Origin: Deltaproteobacteria bacterium | Lineage (GTDB): Bacteria > Bdellovibrionota_C > UBA2361 > OMII01 | DNA: 6,016 bases | NCBI GenBank assembly: GCA_023262305.1 | Contig: JALRCK010000027.1 | Span: forward strand, 3,341-9,356 | Direction of reading: 5' to 3' | In this document: positions 1 to 5,490 of the stretch, piece after piece | How positions within the stretch are numbered: the first letter of the stretch is position 1 | Layout of the letters: every line of letters starts with the position of its first letter | The notes under the pieces: model-generated | What the model saw: the letters and a program-made list of their open reading frames with translations, nothing else | The model's database searches: none | What the model was told of the DNA's origin: nothing | Made by a program: the position numbers and the translations under genes

Positions 1-337
1 TGGCTACATCACGTATCGCGGCCATAACCGGGTCAGCCTCAACCTGCGTCTCGGTGAATCTGTCCGCGATGTCGTGACCATCCATGATGGCGAAGCCCTT
101 GTCAGTAAGGCGCGCGGTGAGGAGATCTCGAAACATCGGAACCGACGCGTCCATCTCCTTACCAGCGTGGTTTTGGACAAATATCGCGGCTCGTAAAGGT
201 CCCTCTTTCTTCGGCTCAGAATTATTCAACGCGACACCGACGACCGGCGCGGAAGGCGCTGCAACCTTACCCTCTTGGGCGACCGCGATAAGAGGCATCG
301 CAAGCAAAGCGGCGAATAATGACCGACATCTCTTCAT
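1..337 (-). CDS. Secreted periplasmic protein, possibly CsgG/LpoB-like, C-terminus cut off by window edge
   Basis: An open frame on the minus strand starts at ATG 337-335 and runs without a stop to the left edge (112 codons seen). Residues 1-20 form a Sec signal peptide: basic MKRCR, a hydrophobic stretch (LFAALLAMPLIA), then AVA before Q21. There is no lipobox cysteine, so signal peptidase I cleavage is expected. After a short linker, residues 47-95 read PLRAAIFVQNHAG, then a helix (MFRDLLTARLTDKGF) and AIMDGHDIADRF. This strand-helix-strand order resembles the start of CsgG/LpoB-type domains, where a short strand is followed by a helix and a 'vv-r-di' strand. The start is fixed by a strong Shine-Dalgarno site (AAAGGGGA, 342-349). 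The gene lies 23 bases downstream of a COG3014-type lipoprotein gene on the same strand, so co-transcription is very likely. From general knowledge, COG3014 genes often sit beside LpoB-like genes. The gene is real with high confidence; the family call is inference. Confidence 0.8.
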   Translation of the reverse strand, partial: MKRCRSLFAALLAMPLIAVAQEGKVAAPSAPVVGVALNNSEPKKEGPLRAAIFVQNHAGKEMDASVPMFRDLLTARLTDKGFAIMDGHDIADRFTETQVEADPVMAAIRDVA

Positions 338-340
338 ACG

Positions 341-349
341 TTCCCCTTT
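341..349 (-). promoter_or_regulatory. Strong ribosome binding site of the left-edge secreted protein
   Basis: Read on the minus strand, AAAGGGGAA lies a few bases before ATG 337, inside the 23-base gap after the stop of the lipoprotein gene. It fixes the start of a gene that is otherwise truncated. The short gap holds no terminator, which supports a two-gene operon. Confidence 0.75.
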
Positions 350-360
350 CTCAATCTTAG

Positions 361-1866
361 CTACACAACAACGTGTTGAATAAGCAGGCGTGCCCCGACC
401 CGAGTAGCCCTCACGATGACCCGCTTTCCTCCCTCTTTAGGTAGCGTGAGCGAGCCACTTGCGCCAGATCCATCGTGAACGAGCTGGATGCTCGCCCCCG
501 GCGCAACCTCTGTTCGAAAAACTTGCGCGTTCTGAGGGAGGCTTCGCCAGCTTCGGAGGTCAGCGTTTTCCGTCAGAGTGTTATACATGGAGACCGCAAG
601 CCCAGCCCACGCGCCACCATGCTCAGAGGCGAGGGAGGATGCAGCGCCCTTGATGGCCGCCCGCAGAACCTGTCGGGTTATCATAGCCGGCGCGCTCTCC
701 TCGTAGTCCTTGACCGCCAACGCATCAATTGCACAGATGCGTTCAGTCCGGCCGACATCAGCCCCTTGAACTCTAAGAGCCAAGGGTTGAACCGGTGACA
801 CCGACGCTTTAAGGATCGGTATCGATACGGCGGTCAAGCCTGGTGCTTTAGGAATCGGAATGGGGATGGGAAACGAGAGCGAGGTTTTTTCAGGAACCAG
901 ACCATCCTCAAAAAGCACGATAACCTCAGCTTTGGACTTATTTCTTCCCGAGGCCGCAGCGAACGCTGATGGAAACCGCTTTGAGAACTTCGCGATATCA
1001 TCACTCATCGAAAGGGACTTCGCGAGGCGAGCTACGTCTCGCTGAATCACGCCGTTATCCGGTGCTATCTCAAGCGCTTTCTTGTAATCGATGTATGCGT
1101 CATTCGACTCATTCATCAACTCATGAACGACCGCTGACATATAGAAGGTGTACGCATTTTGAAAAGAGTTCTTGACCAGAGCGGCGAGCGCCTTGGAGTC
1201 GCCAAGCTCTTGGTCGAGGCTTGCGACGAAAGCGGACGGCTTAAAACCTTCCTCTGATGCTTCTTTCTCAGCATCTGCAAGCTCCTCTTCATGCTCCTTG
1301 AGAGCCCGCCCTTGCTCAGCGTTAGCGCGTCGAACCTCCACACCCGCCCCTTCAAGATTACCCTCCATGAGATAGTTCATCGCTTGGAAGTGGTACACCA
1401 GGACTCGCTCAAATCCAGCGAGCTCATACGGAATAACATTGTCGTTCACCAACAACGCAGCGGCGTGAGAGCCCACATCACTCGCACTAACCTTGGCTCT
1501 CTCTTCAACCTCTTTGATCTGATCGACTGCGCCTTTGAACTCAACGAGACTCTTTTTGGGCTCACCCTGAATCTGCGCAATACGACCACGCTCAGATCGC
1601 GCAAGCGCTGCATCTGAGCCATCAACATCACCCTCAAGCACGGTCTCCACCTTAACAGAGCTACCCGAAGCTATCTCGCTGAGTATCTCTGACACATCCT
1701 GATCGGAGCCGTCGATCTGACTCGCTCCACCAACCTGAATTCCCCCTCCATCGACGAAGGTACTAAGCCCGGCAACGTTGTCGCCTCCCCCGGTGTGCGA
1801 GCTGCAGCCAGAGATGAGAAGGAGAAGAGTTACAGACAAGACCCGATGCTTTGTGGATGTATACAT
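361..1866 (-). CDS. COG3014-type outer-membrane lipoprotein with TPR-like helices
   Basis: A 501-residue lipoprotein of unknown molecular role. Residues 1-21 are a lipoprotein signal: basic start, leucine-rich core, and lipobox I18-S19-G20-C21. Serine follows the cysteine, not aspartate, so Lol sorting to the outer membrane is expected. A Gly/Ser-rich linker (about 22-55) leads to a helical, TPR-like region. Within it, residues 148-176 (YELAGFERVLVYHFQAMNYL, then EVRRANAEQ) are the part I recognise as characteristic of COG3014. Residues 176-205 are highly charged and may form a coiled coil. A second TPR-like helix pair lies at 235-270 (AYTFYMSAVVHEL... ALEIAPDN). The C-terminal half is beta-rich, with a PIPIPIP stretch near 334-339 and the late motif NADLRSWRSLP (434-444), also typical of the family. 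The start is supported by an AGGGGGGAG ribosome binding site at 1868-1877. The gene is followed at 23 bases by a secreted protein, probably in one operon. By analogy with LpoB neighbourhoods it may act in the cell envelope, but that is inference. Confidence 0.85.
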   Translation of the reverse strand: MYTSTKHRVLSVTLLLLISGCSSHTGGGDNVAGLSTFVDGGGIQVGGASQIDGSDQDVSEILSEIASGSSVKVETVLEGDVDGSDAALARSERGRIAQIQGEPKKSLVEFKGAVDQIKEVEERAKVSASDVGSHAAALLVNDNVIPYELAGFERVLVYHFQAMNYLMEGNLEGAGVEVRRANAEQGRALKEHEEELADAEKEASEEGFKPSAFVASLDQELGDSKALAALVKNSFQNAYTFYMSAVVHELMNESNDAYIDYKKALEIAPDNGVIQRDVARLAKSLSMSDDIAKFSKRFPSAFAAASGRNKSKAEVIVLFEDGLVPEKTSLSFPIPIPIPKAPGLTAVSIPILKASVSPVQPLALRVQGADVGRTERICAIDALAVKDYEESAPAMITRQVLRAAIKGAASSLASEHGGAWAGLAVSMYNTLTENADLRSWRSLPQNAQVFRTEVAPGASIQLVHDGSGASGSLTLPKEGGKRVIVRATRVGARLLIQHVVV

Positions 1867-2086
1867 AGCTCCCCCCTAAAGTTAGCTAGATTAATCACCT
1901 TCACCGCCATGTGCGTCGACCCTAAAAGCGGTGAACTTTATAGAAGGCAGCTCAATCTAAAGACAGCTGCATCAGATGAGGGACTTAGGACCCCTGACTG
2001 CTCAAAACGCTGCTTGAGAATCAAAGGTTTATCGAATCGCCTCCTCGCGCGGCGACAGCGGCATGATACGGCTCTCGCCGTAGTAT

Positions 2087-2110
2087 CGGAGACGCCCTGT
2101 CTCCGCCTTT
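2087..2110 (+). terminator. Terminator-like hairpin in the ABC operon leader
   Basis: A perfect 7-bp stem, CGGAGAC (2087-2093) with GTCTCCG (2099-2105), closes a 5-base loop GCCCT and is followed by CCTTTT. The T-run is only four bases, so as a terminator it is weak. No plus-strand gene lies upstream. If it is transcribed on this strand it would act either as an attenuator of the downstream ABC genes or as the 3' end of a small RNA. On the minus strand there is no T-tract after the stem. Confidence 0.3.
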
Positions 2111-2134
2111 TCGCTCTTGCAGGGTTATAAAGAA

Positions 2135-2152
2135 CGGCTCAGTCGTGAGCCG
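2135..2152. repeat. Perfect 7-bp inverted repeat before the ABC operon
   Basis: CGGCTCA (2135-2141) and TGAGCCG (2146-2152) flank the 4-base loop GTCG. No T-tract follows on the plus strand. It lies 95 bases before the ATPase start, directly after a TTATAA. It could be an operator or a leader hairpin; the sequence alone does not decide. Confidence 0.4.
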
Positions 2153-2247
2153 TGTGGAGGGTGTCAAACTAACGAGGTACGCACCCGGAAATCATTTTTC
2201 ACCCCCTACTAGCCCTCAACGTGATCGCGGGGTAGAGTGCCAGCCTC

Positions 2248-3003
2248 ATGACCGTGGTTACCGTTACCAATGTAGTAAAACGCTTCGGCGAAACCATCGC
2301 TGTGCGAGGCATATCCTTCTCCGCGGAACGTGGTGAGATCCTCGGTCTCCTCGGCCCAAATGGCGCGGGCAAAACAACCACCATGCACATGATGCTCGGT
2401 CTGACCTCCCACGACGAAGGGTCGGTTCGGATACTCGACTTAGAGATGCCCAAGGATCGATACCAGATCCTTCAGCGAGTTAATTTCGCATCTGCATATG
2501 TATCACTCCCAGCAAACCTCACCATCGATGAGAGTCTCTACGTCTACGGCAAGCTCTACAACGTCAAGGATCCAAAGAGGCGCGCCAAAGAGGTTCTCGA
2601 AGAGCTTGAAGTGGACCTTCCCGGCTCAGCTTTGGTCGGAACCCTCTCGGCTGGACAGAAGACCCGCCTCAATCTGTGCAAAGCGCTTCTCAACAAACCT
2701 GCAGTACTCTTCCTCGATGAGCCAACTGCAAGCCTAGATCCCGACATCGCAATAAAGGTCCGCGCCATCCTCAAGAAACTCCAAAAGAATCACGGCACGA
2801 CGATTATCTATACGTCTCACTACATGCAGGAGGTCGAAGAGCTCTGCGACCGCACTATCTTCCTCGCGCGAGGGTCGATCGTTGCAACCGGCACCCCAGC
2901 CGAGATTCGAGAGCGCTCTAAGCTCAAGAACCTTGAGGAGGTATTTGTCACCATCGCTCGCGATGGTGAGTTACGCGACAGCGCTGAAAAGGATGATCGA
3001 TGA
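2248..3003 (+). CDS. ABC-2 type exporter, ATP-binding subunit
   Basis: This 251-residue cytoplasmic ATPase drives the permease encoded next to it. All main nucleotide-binding motifs are in order: Walker A GPNGAGKTT (36-44), signature LSAGQKTRL (133-141, with Ala in place of the usual second-position Gly of LSGGQ), Walker B VLFLDEPT (153-160), D-loop SLDPD (162-166) and switch histidine H191 in TSH. The usual Q-loop glutamine is not visible: the segment reads RVNFASAYVSLPANLTIDESL, with serine or tyrosine where Q is expected. My recollection is that a branch of COG1131 ATPases paired with COG0842 permeases shares both this segment and an LSxGQKTR signature, so it is likely family-typical, not damage. 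Length is normal for an ABC-2 ATPase. The start at ATG 2248 has only a weak upstream purine stretch (GGGGTAGAG, 2229-2237). The stop overlaps the permease start as ATGA. The substrate cannot be read from the sequence; drugs, polysaccharides and lipids are all possible in this class. Confidence 0.93.
   Translation: MTVVTVTNVVKRFGETIAVRGISFSAERGEILGLLGPNGAGKTTTMHMMLGLTSHDEGSVRILDLEMPKDRYQILQRVNFASAYVSLPANLTIDESLYVYGKLYNVKDPKRRAKEVLEELEVDLPGSALVGTLSAGQKTRLNLCKALLNKPAVLFLDEPTASLDPDIAIKVRAILKKLQKNHGTTIIYTSHYMQEVEELCDRTIFLARGSIVATGTPAEIRERSKLKNLEEVFVTIARDGELRDSAEKDDR
2987..2993 (+). promoter_or_regulatory. Ribosome binding site of the permease, inside the ATPase gene
   Basis: AAAAGGA lies within the last codons of the ATPase gene, seven bases before the permease ATG at 3000. 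It supports that start over other nearby ATG triplets. With the ATGA overlap it indicates coupled translation of the two subunits. Confidence 0.65.
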
Positions 3004-3785
3004 TAGCTCGAATTCTCGCCATGGTGATGCGCTACCTCTTCATCTACAAGCGCTCCTATATTCGGATCGCAGAGCTGGTGTTTTTCCCCCTGATGGATCT
3101 GCTCGTCTGGGGCTTTGTAACCCTCTACCTTGAGCAGGTAACTCAGTCCAAGGCGGTCCTCTTTATGCTTGGCGGAATCATCTTATGGGACATCTTCTTC
3201 CGTGCGCAGCAAGCAGTCGGAATGTCGGTGCTTCAGGAGATGTGGGTAGGCAACACCCTCAACCTCTTTGTATCTCCCCTCCGTTCCTATGAGCTGATCA
3301 TCTCTACCGCGATTGTTGGTTTCATTCGAGCTCTCATCACCATCTCCGGTCTTGGAGCGTGCGCCTACCTCTTGTACGCCTTTAACATACTAGAGTTGGG
3401 GTTTGCCCTTGTGCCACTCTTTGGACTCCTGCTCTTCTTTGGATGGACGGTCGGACTCTTCACCGCCGCCCTGATCCTTCGCTACGGCGAGGCTGCCGAG
3501 TCGCTCGCGTGGATCGTACCGTTCCTGATCCAGCCATTCGTGGCGGTCTTCTACCCAGTCTCGGCGCTCCCTCCACTCCTCCAGGTATTTGCCCAAGTGT
3601 TTCCATGCACTCACATCTTTGAGGGAATGCGGAGCGTGCTTCACGATGGGGGAATTCCTTGGGGAAGTCTTGTGAGCGCGTTCCTGCTCACTCTTGTTTG
3701 GATATCCCTGACCGGTACCTACCTGGCTCGCACCCTTACCCACGTACGTCGCAAGGGCTACCTCACAACAGCAGCGCGGGGATAG
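3000..3785 (+). CDS. ABC-2 type exporter, membrane permease subunit
   Basis: This 261-residue integral inner-membrane protein has about six predicted hydrophobic segments, near residues 25-45, 52-68, 100-128, 132-158, 168-190 and 222-245. That is the standard ABC-2 (COG0842-like) permease layout and length. Recognisable stretches are GGIILWDIFFRAQQ (58-71), the cytoplasmic-loop motif MWVGNTLNLFVSPLRSYE (81-98), and VFYPVSALPPLLQ (183-195) followed by THIFEGMR (204-211). The last two resemble the conserved block that follows the fifth segment in this family. The short basic tail (HVRRKGY) is consistent with a cytoplasmic C-terminus. Its ATG overlaps the ATPase stop by ATGA, so the two form one operon and almost certainly one transporter, expected to work as a dimer of each subunit. 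The exported substrate is unknown. A GC-rich hairpin lies just after the stop. Confidence 0.93.
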   Translation: MIARILAMVMRYLFIYKRSYIRIAELVFFPLMDLLVWGFVTLYLEQVTQSKAVLFMLGGIILWDIFFRAQQAVGMSVLQEMWVGNTLNLFVSPLRSYELIISTAIVGFIRALITISGLGACAYLLYAFNILELGFALVPLFGLLLFFGWTVGLFTAALILRYGEAAESLAWIVPFLIQPFVAVFYPVSALPPLLQVFAQVFPCTHIFEGMRSVLHDGGIPWGSLVSAFLLTLVWISLTGTYLARTLTHVRRKGYLTTAARG

Positions 3786-3822
3786 CCCCCTGCAGACACG
3801 ACGTCCATCATAACCTCATCAT

Positions 3823-3853
3823 GAGGGCGCTCACATCCTGCGCGCCCTCCTTT
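3823..3853 (+). terminator. Probable Rho-independent terminator of the ABC operon
   Basis: A perfect 8-bp stem, GAGGGCGC (3823-3830) with GCGCCCTC (3842-3849), closes an 11-base loop and is followed by CTTT. It lies 37 bases after the permease stop. The stem is strong but the T-run is short, so termination may be partial, with read-through into the DUF2490 gene. Confidence 0.45.
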
Positions 3854-3885
3854 AAGGATATCTTCGATGCGCTTACGACACCGCT

Positions 3886-4578
3886 ATGCGCTCTCCCCTC
3901 TTACCTCTCTGCGTCGCCGCGCTCACCCTCGTAGCACGTCACTCCGCGAGCGCCATTCCAACAGACTTTGAGGGATGGTTCACAACTACAACTCTCTCGG
4001 ATCTCGATACCAGGGGGCGGTATCAGTTCTACCTCGAGCTTCAACCCCGTTTGGGAGATGATTGGCATCGCATGGCTCTTCTCGTAGTGCGACCAGCCCT
4101 CGTTTATAACCCAATGAACGACCTCAGCCTCTTTGCGGGATACGCCTGGGTGCCAAAGTTTTACGACCAGGAGTATCACCACGACTACCGCGACGAGCAG
4201 CGTCTGTGGGAGCAAGTACTCTTCAAACACTCAAGCATCGGCATCTCCTGGCACCATCGCTTTCGACAGGAGCAACGCATGCTGGCTGGAGCACAGGGAG
4301 TTTCAAATCGTTCGCGGTACCTGATTCGGGGCAGTTATGCACTGACGGAGAACGGGACTGTGGGTCTTACCGCCTACAGCGAGACGCTCATAAATCTCAA
4401 TGGGGTGAAAGGAGGACCCTCGGGAGGATTCGAGCAAAACCGATTTTTTCTTGGCCCCTTCTGGGAGTCCCATGGGGCACGATATGAACTCGGTTATCTT
4501 GGAGAATACGACCGGCGATTTGGCGATGACTCGCGGTGGGTCAATGCAATCGCTGTGTTAGCAGCTTATTCGCTCTAG
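3886..4578 (+). CDS. DUF2490 family predicted outer-membrane protein
   Basis: A 230-residue exported protein, probably an outer-membrane beta-barrel, of unknown function. Residues 1-23 form a signal peptide (PLLPLCVAALTLVA core, ASA before I24), although the n-region has only one basic residue. The mature part shows the DUF2490 pattern: W31 near the N-terminus, YLELQPR (49-55), RPALVYNP (69-76), GYAWVPKF (85-92), DEQRLWEQ (103-110), HRFRQEQR (124-131), FEQNRFFLGPFW (182-193) and ELGYLGEY (201-208). Alternating aromatic and polar residues fit transmembrane strands. Length is typical. The start is uncertain: no Shine-Dalgarno site precedes ATG 3886, while AAGGA at 3854-3858 is well placed for an out-of-frame ATG at 3867. 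An in-frame stop at 3853-3855 and the absence of ATG, GTG or TTG after it leave 3886 as the only upstream choice. It lies 100 bases after the permease gene on the same strand, with a likely terminator between them. Confidence 0.85.
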   Translation: MRSPLLPLCVAALTLVARHSASAIPTDFEGWFTTTTLSDLDTRGRYQFYLELQPRLGDDWHRMALLVVRPALVYNPMNDLSLFAGYAWVPKFYDQEYHHDYRDEQRLWEQVLFKHSSIGISWHHRFRQEQRMLAGAQGVSNRSRYLIRGSYALTENGTVGLTAYSETLINLNGVKGGPSGGFEQNRFFLGPFWESHGARYELGYLGEYDRRFGDDSRWVNAIAVLAAYSL

Positions 4579-4731
4579 CACAGGCAAAGAAAAATCATCG
4601 CTCCGCTCCCTCACTACGAACTTTGCGTATCGTGCCAGAGAAGCAGTAGACATGAATGGACTAAAACTTTCCTGGCATTGCGGCTACCCATCAGATATCC
4701 TGGGAGCTCTTCGACTACATGAGGGTCCCCT
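4579..4731 (+). promoter_or_regulatory. Intergenic region before the TSP3/DUF5666 gene
   Basis: This 153-base gap has no clear terminator for the DUF2490 gene and no convincing -35/-10 pair. TTGCGT at 4623-4628 has only a poor -10 match downstream. A GAGGG at 4722-4726 gives a usable ribosome binding site for ATG 4732. The following gene may therefore be read from a promoter in this gap or by read-through. Confidence 0.35.
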
Positions 4732-5298
4732 ATGAAACAAATTCTCCTAGCTTTGTGTCTCTGCGTGTTCTCTTGTCTATCGGCTCACGCCGCACCCAGC
4801 TATAAGTCAACTCTCTCGGCCGCAAGGAATCTTCGCAAATCGGAGGTTAGGCTTGCAAAGAGCATTGCTTCGCTTTCGACAGCTGACAGAGAGAAGCTAA
4901 AAGCAGCGCTTGCTTCCCTCGGTGTTGATACAGACAAGGATGGAGTCAGTGACATCTTTGAGAAGGCTCGTGGAAGTAATCTGTGCGACACCGATTCCGA
5001 CGACGATGGTGTCGACGACAGAGACGATGGCTACGAGGATAACGATGACAGACTCGGCGAAGTAGAGGCGAAAGGAACGGTGACCTCATTCGCCGATCCA
5101 ACCCTTGTGGTGGGTGGTAAGACCTTCTCTATCACCGCAACTACGGTATTCCGAAGAGGGGTGTCGTCGAAAGCAGATCTCGTGACAGGAGCTTGCATCA
5201 AGGTGGAGGGTTACACCGATGCCTCGAATATCAACGTCGCAACCAAGGTAGAGAAGTATGACCGCTGCGGTGGAAGCAGTGGCGGAGATGATGACTAA
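4732..5298 (+). CDS. Secreted protein with thrombospondin type 3-like repeats and a DUF5666-like domain
   Basis: A 188-residue exported protein. Residues 1-20 are a signal peptide (MKQ, hydrophobic core, SAHA before A21-P22). Residues 24-64 look helical and charged (SAARNLRKSEVRLAKSIASL, then DREKLKAAL). Residues 66-100 hold two acidic calcium-type loops, DTDKDGVSD (66-74) and DTDSDDDGVDDRDDG (86-100), matching thrombospondin type 3 repeats. The spacer between them (IFEKARGSNLC) is like the 'E...G...n..DtD' linker of bacterial copies. Residues 110-176 match a DUF5666-like small beta domain: AKGTVTSF, LVVGGKTFSITATTVF, LVTGACIKVEGY, NVATKVEKY. The tail GGSSGGDDD is flexible and acidic. Three cysteines remain after cleavage (85, 155, 179). 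The start has a GAGGG site six bases upstream, and the gene ends at a strong terminator. Calcium binding is inferred from the motifs; the biological role and final location (periplasm, surface or medium) are unknown. Confidence 0.85.
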   Translation: MKQILLALCLCVFSCLSAHAAPSYKSTLSAARNLRKSEVRLAKSIASLSTADREKLKAALASLGVDTDKDGVSDIFEKARGSNLCDTDSDDDGVDDRDDGYEDNDDRLGEVEAKGTVTSFADPTLVVGGKTFSITATTVFRRGVSSKADLVTGACIKVEGYTDASNINVATKVEKYDRCGGSSGGDDD

Positions 5299-5323
5299 CA
5301 GGTCATCGCCCTAGGGCATGACG

Positions 5324-5349
5324 AAAGCCGGCCGAGCGCCGGCTTTTTT
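5324..5349 (+). terminator. Strong Rho-independent terminator
   Basis: A perfect 9-bp stem, AAAGCCGGC (5324-5332) with GCCGGCTTT (5338-5346), has the loop CGAGC. The run of six T (5344-5349) and then ATTTT complete it. It lies 25 bases after the stop of the TSP3/DUF5666 gene and isolates that gene from the helicase downstream. Because the stem begins with AAA, it may also stop minus-strand transcripts, though no minus-strand gene is seen to its right. Confidence 0.92.
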
Positions 5350-5400
5350 ATTTTCGCGTTCTCGCGCTCAAGCAACAAGCAGCTTGGCAAGATCCATTAT

Positions 5401-5436
5401 TTGCTCTTTCGTTTTTTTTCTCCCTCGACAGAGCAA
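5401..5436. repeat. Inverted repeat around a T8 run
   Basis: TTGCTCT (5401-5407) and AGAGCAA (5430-5436) are perfect 7-base complements separated by 22 bases that include eight consecutive T (5412-5419). It lies in the helicase leader. It may be a weak hairpin, a protein site or chance. Confidence 0.25.
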
Positions 5437-5443
5437 CCTCCTT

Positions 5444-5488
5444 CTACTACCAAGTACTACGTTCTGTAGTTCTTGTAGTTGTGTAGTT
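5444..5488 (+). promoter_or_regulatory. TGTAGTT triple repeat and hairpin in the helicase leader
   Basis: TGTAGTT occurs three times just before the helicase start, at 5465-5471, 5474-5480 and 5482-5488, at spacings of nine and eight bases. The opposite-sense element CTAC/TACTAC occurs just upstream (CTACTAC 5444-5450, GTACTAC 5454-5460). AAGTACTAC (5452-5460) can pair with GTAGTTCTT (5466-5474) with one mismatch over nine bases. The array sits where a ribosome binding site should be, and no Shine-Dalgarno sequence is seen. It could be an operator or a structured leader that limits translation. Confidence 0.4.
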
Positions 5489-5490
5489 CC

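Larger units (their letters stand above)
1867..2247. other. Divergent intergenic region with clustered inverted repeats
   Basis: This 381-base gap separates the minus-strand lipoprotein operon from the plus-strand ABC operon and must hold both promoters. I see no convincing coding frame in it. Perfect short inverted repeats are GCAGCT/AGCTGC (1947-1952 with 1965-1970), CTCAA/TTGAG (2001-2005 with 2014-2018), TCGCC/GGCGA (2037-2041 with 2051-2055), TACGGC/GCCGTA (2067-2072 with 2077-2082), CGGAGAC/GTCTCCG (2087-2093 with 2099-2105) and CGGCTCA/TGAGCCG (2135-2141 with 2146-2152). A TATAAA on the minus strand (1942-1937) is a possible -10 for the lipoprotein gene, but I find no good -35 at the right distance. 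The plus-strand promoter is not evident. The density of stems between 2037 and 2152 is more than expected for spacer DNA and suggests a structured leader or small RNA. Confidence 0.5.

Noticed and set aside
84..383. 99-codon plus-strand open frame at the left edge
   Set aside because: It is antisense to the secreted protein, which has a clear signal peptide and ribosome binding site.
475..1617. Several plus-strand open frames of 60-110 codons across this stretch
   Set aside because: They lie antisense inside the COG3014-type lipoprotein gene, have no family resemblance or Shine-Dalgarno sites, and show the arginine/serine-rich composition of shadow frames.
2026..2045. GGTTTATCGAATCGCC looked briefly like a tRNA T-arm
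   Set aside because: It lacks the GGTTCGAATCC core and has no acceptor, anticodon arm or CCA around it.
1795..2130. 111-codon plus-strand open frame spanning the lipoprotein start and the intergenic region
   Set aside because: It begins antisense to a real gene and runs through the hairpin cluster. No ribosome binding site or recognisable domain is present.
1867..2247. Known structured RNAs (SRP RNA, RNase P, tmRNA, 6S) in the intergenic region
   Set aside because: None of their conserved core sequences could be found on either strand.
3390..3743. 117-codon minus-strand open frame with a charged product
   Set aside because: It lies wholly antisense to the ABC permease, whose family motifs are clear. 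The composition reflects the complement of membrane-protein codons.
3901..4230. 109-codon minus-strand open frame with a hydrophobic stretch
   Set aside because: It is antisense to the DUF2490 gene. The VVVVILLVV run comes from complementing histidine, aspartate and tyrosine codons.
4633..4677. TGCCAG/CTGGCA inverted pair before the TSP3/DUF5666 gene
   Set aside because: The 6-base arms are separated by 33 bases with no T-run, so it is probably chance.
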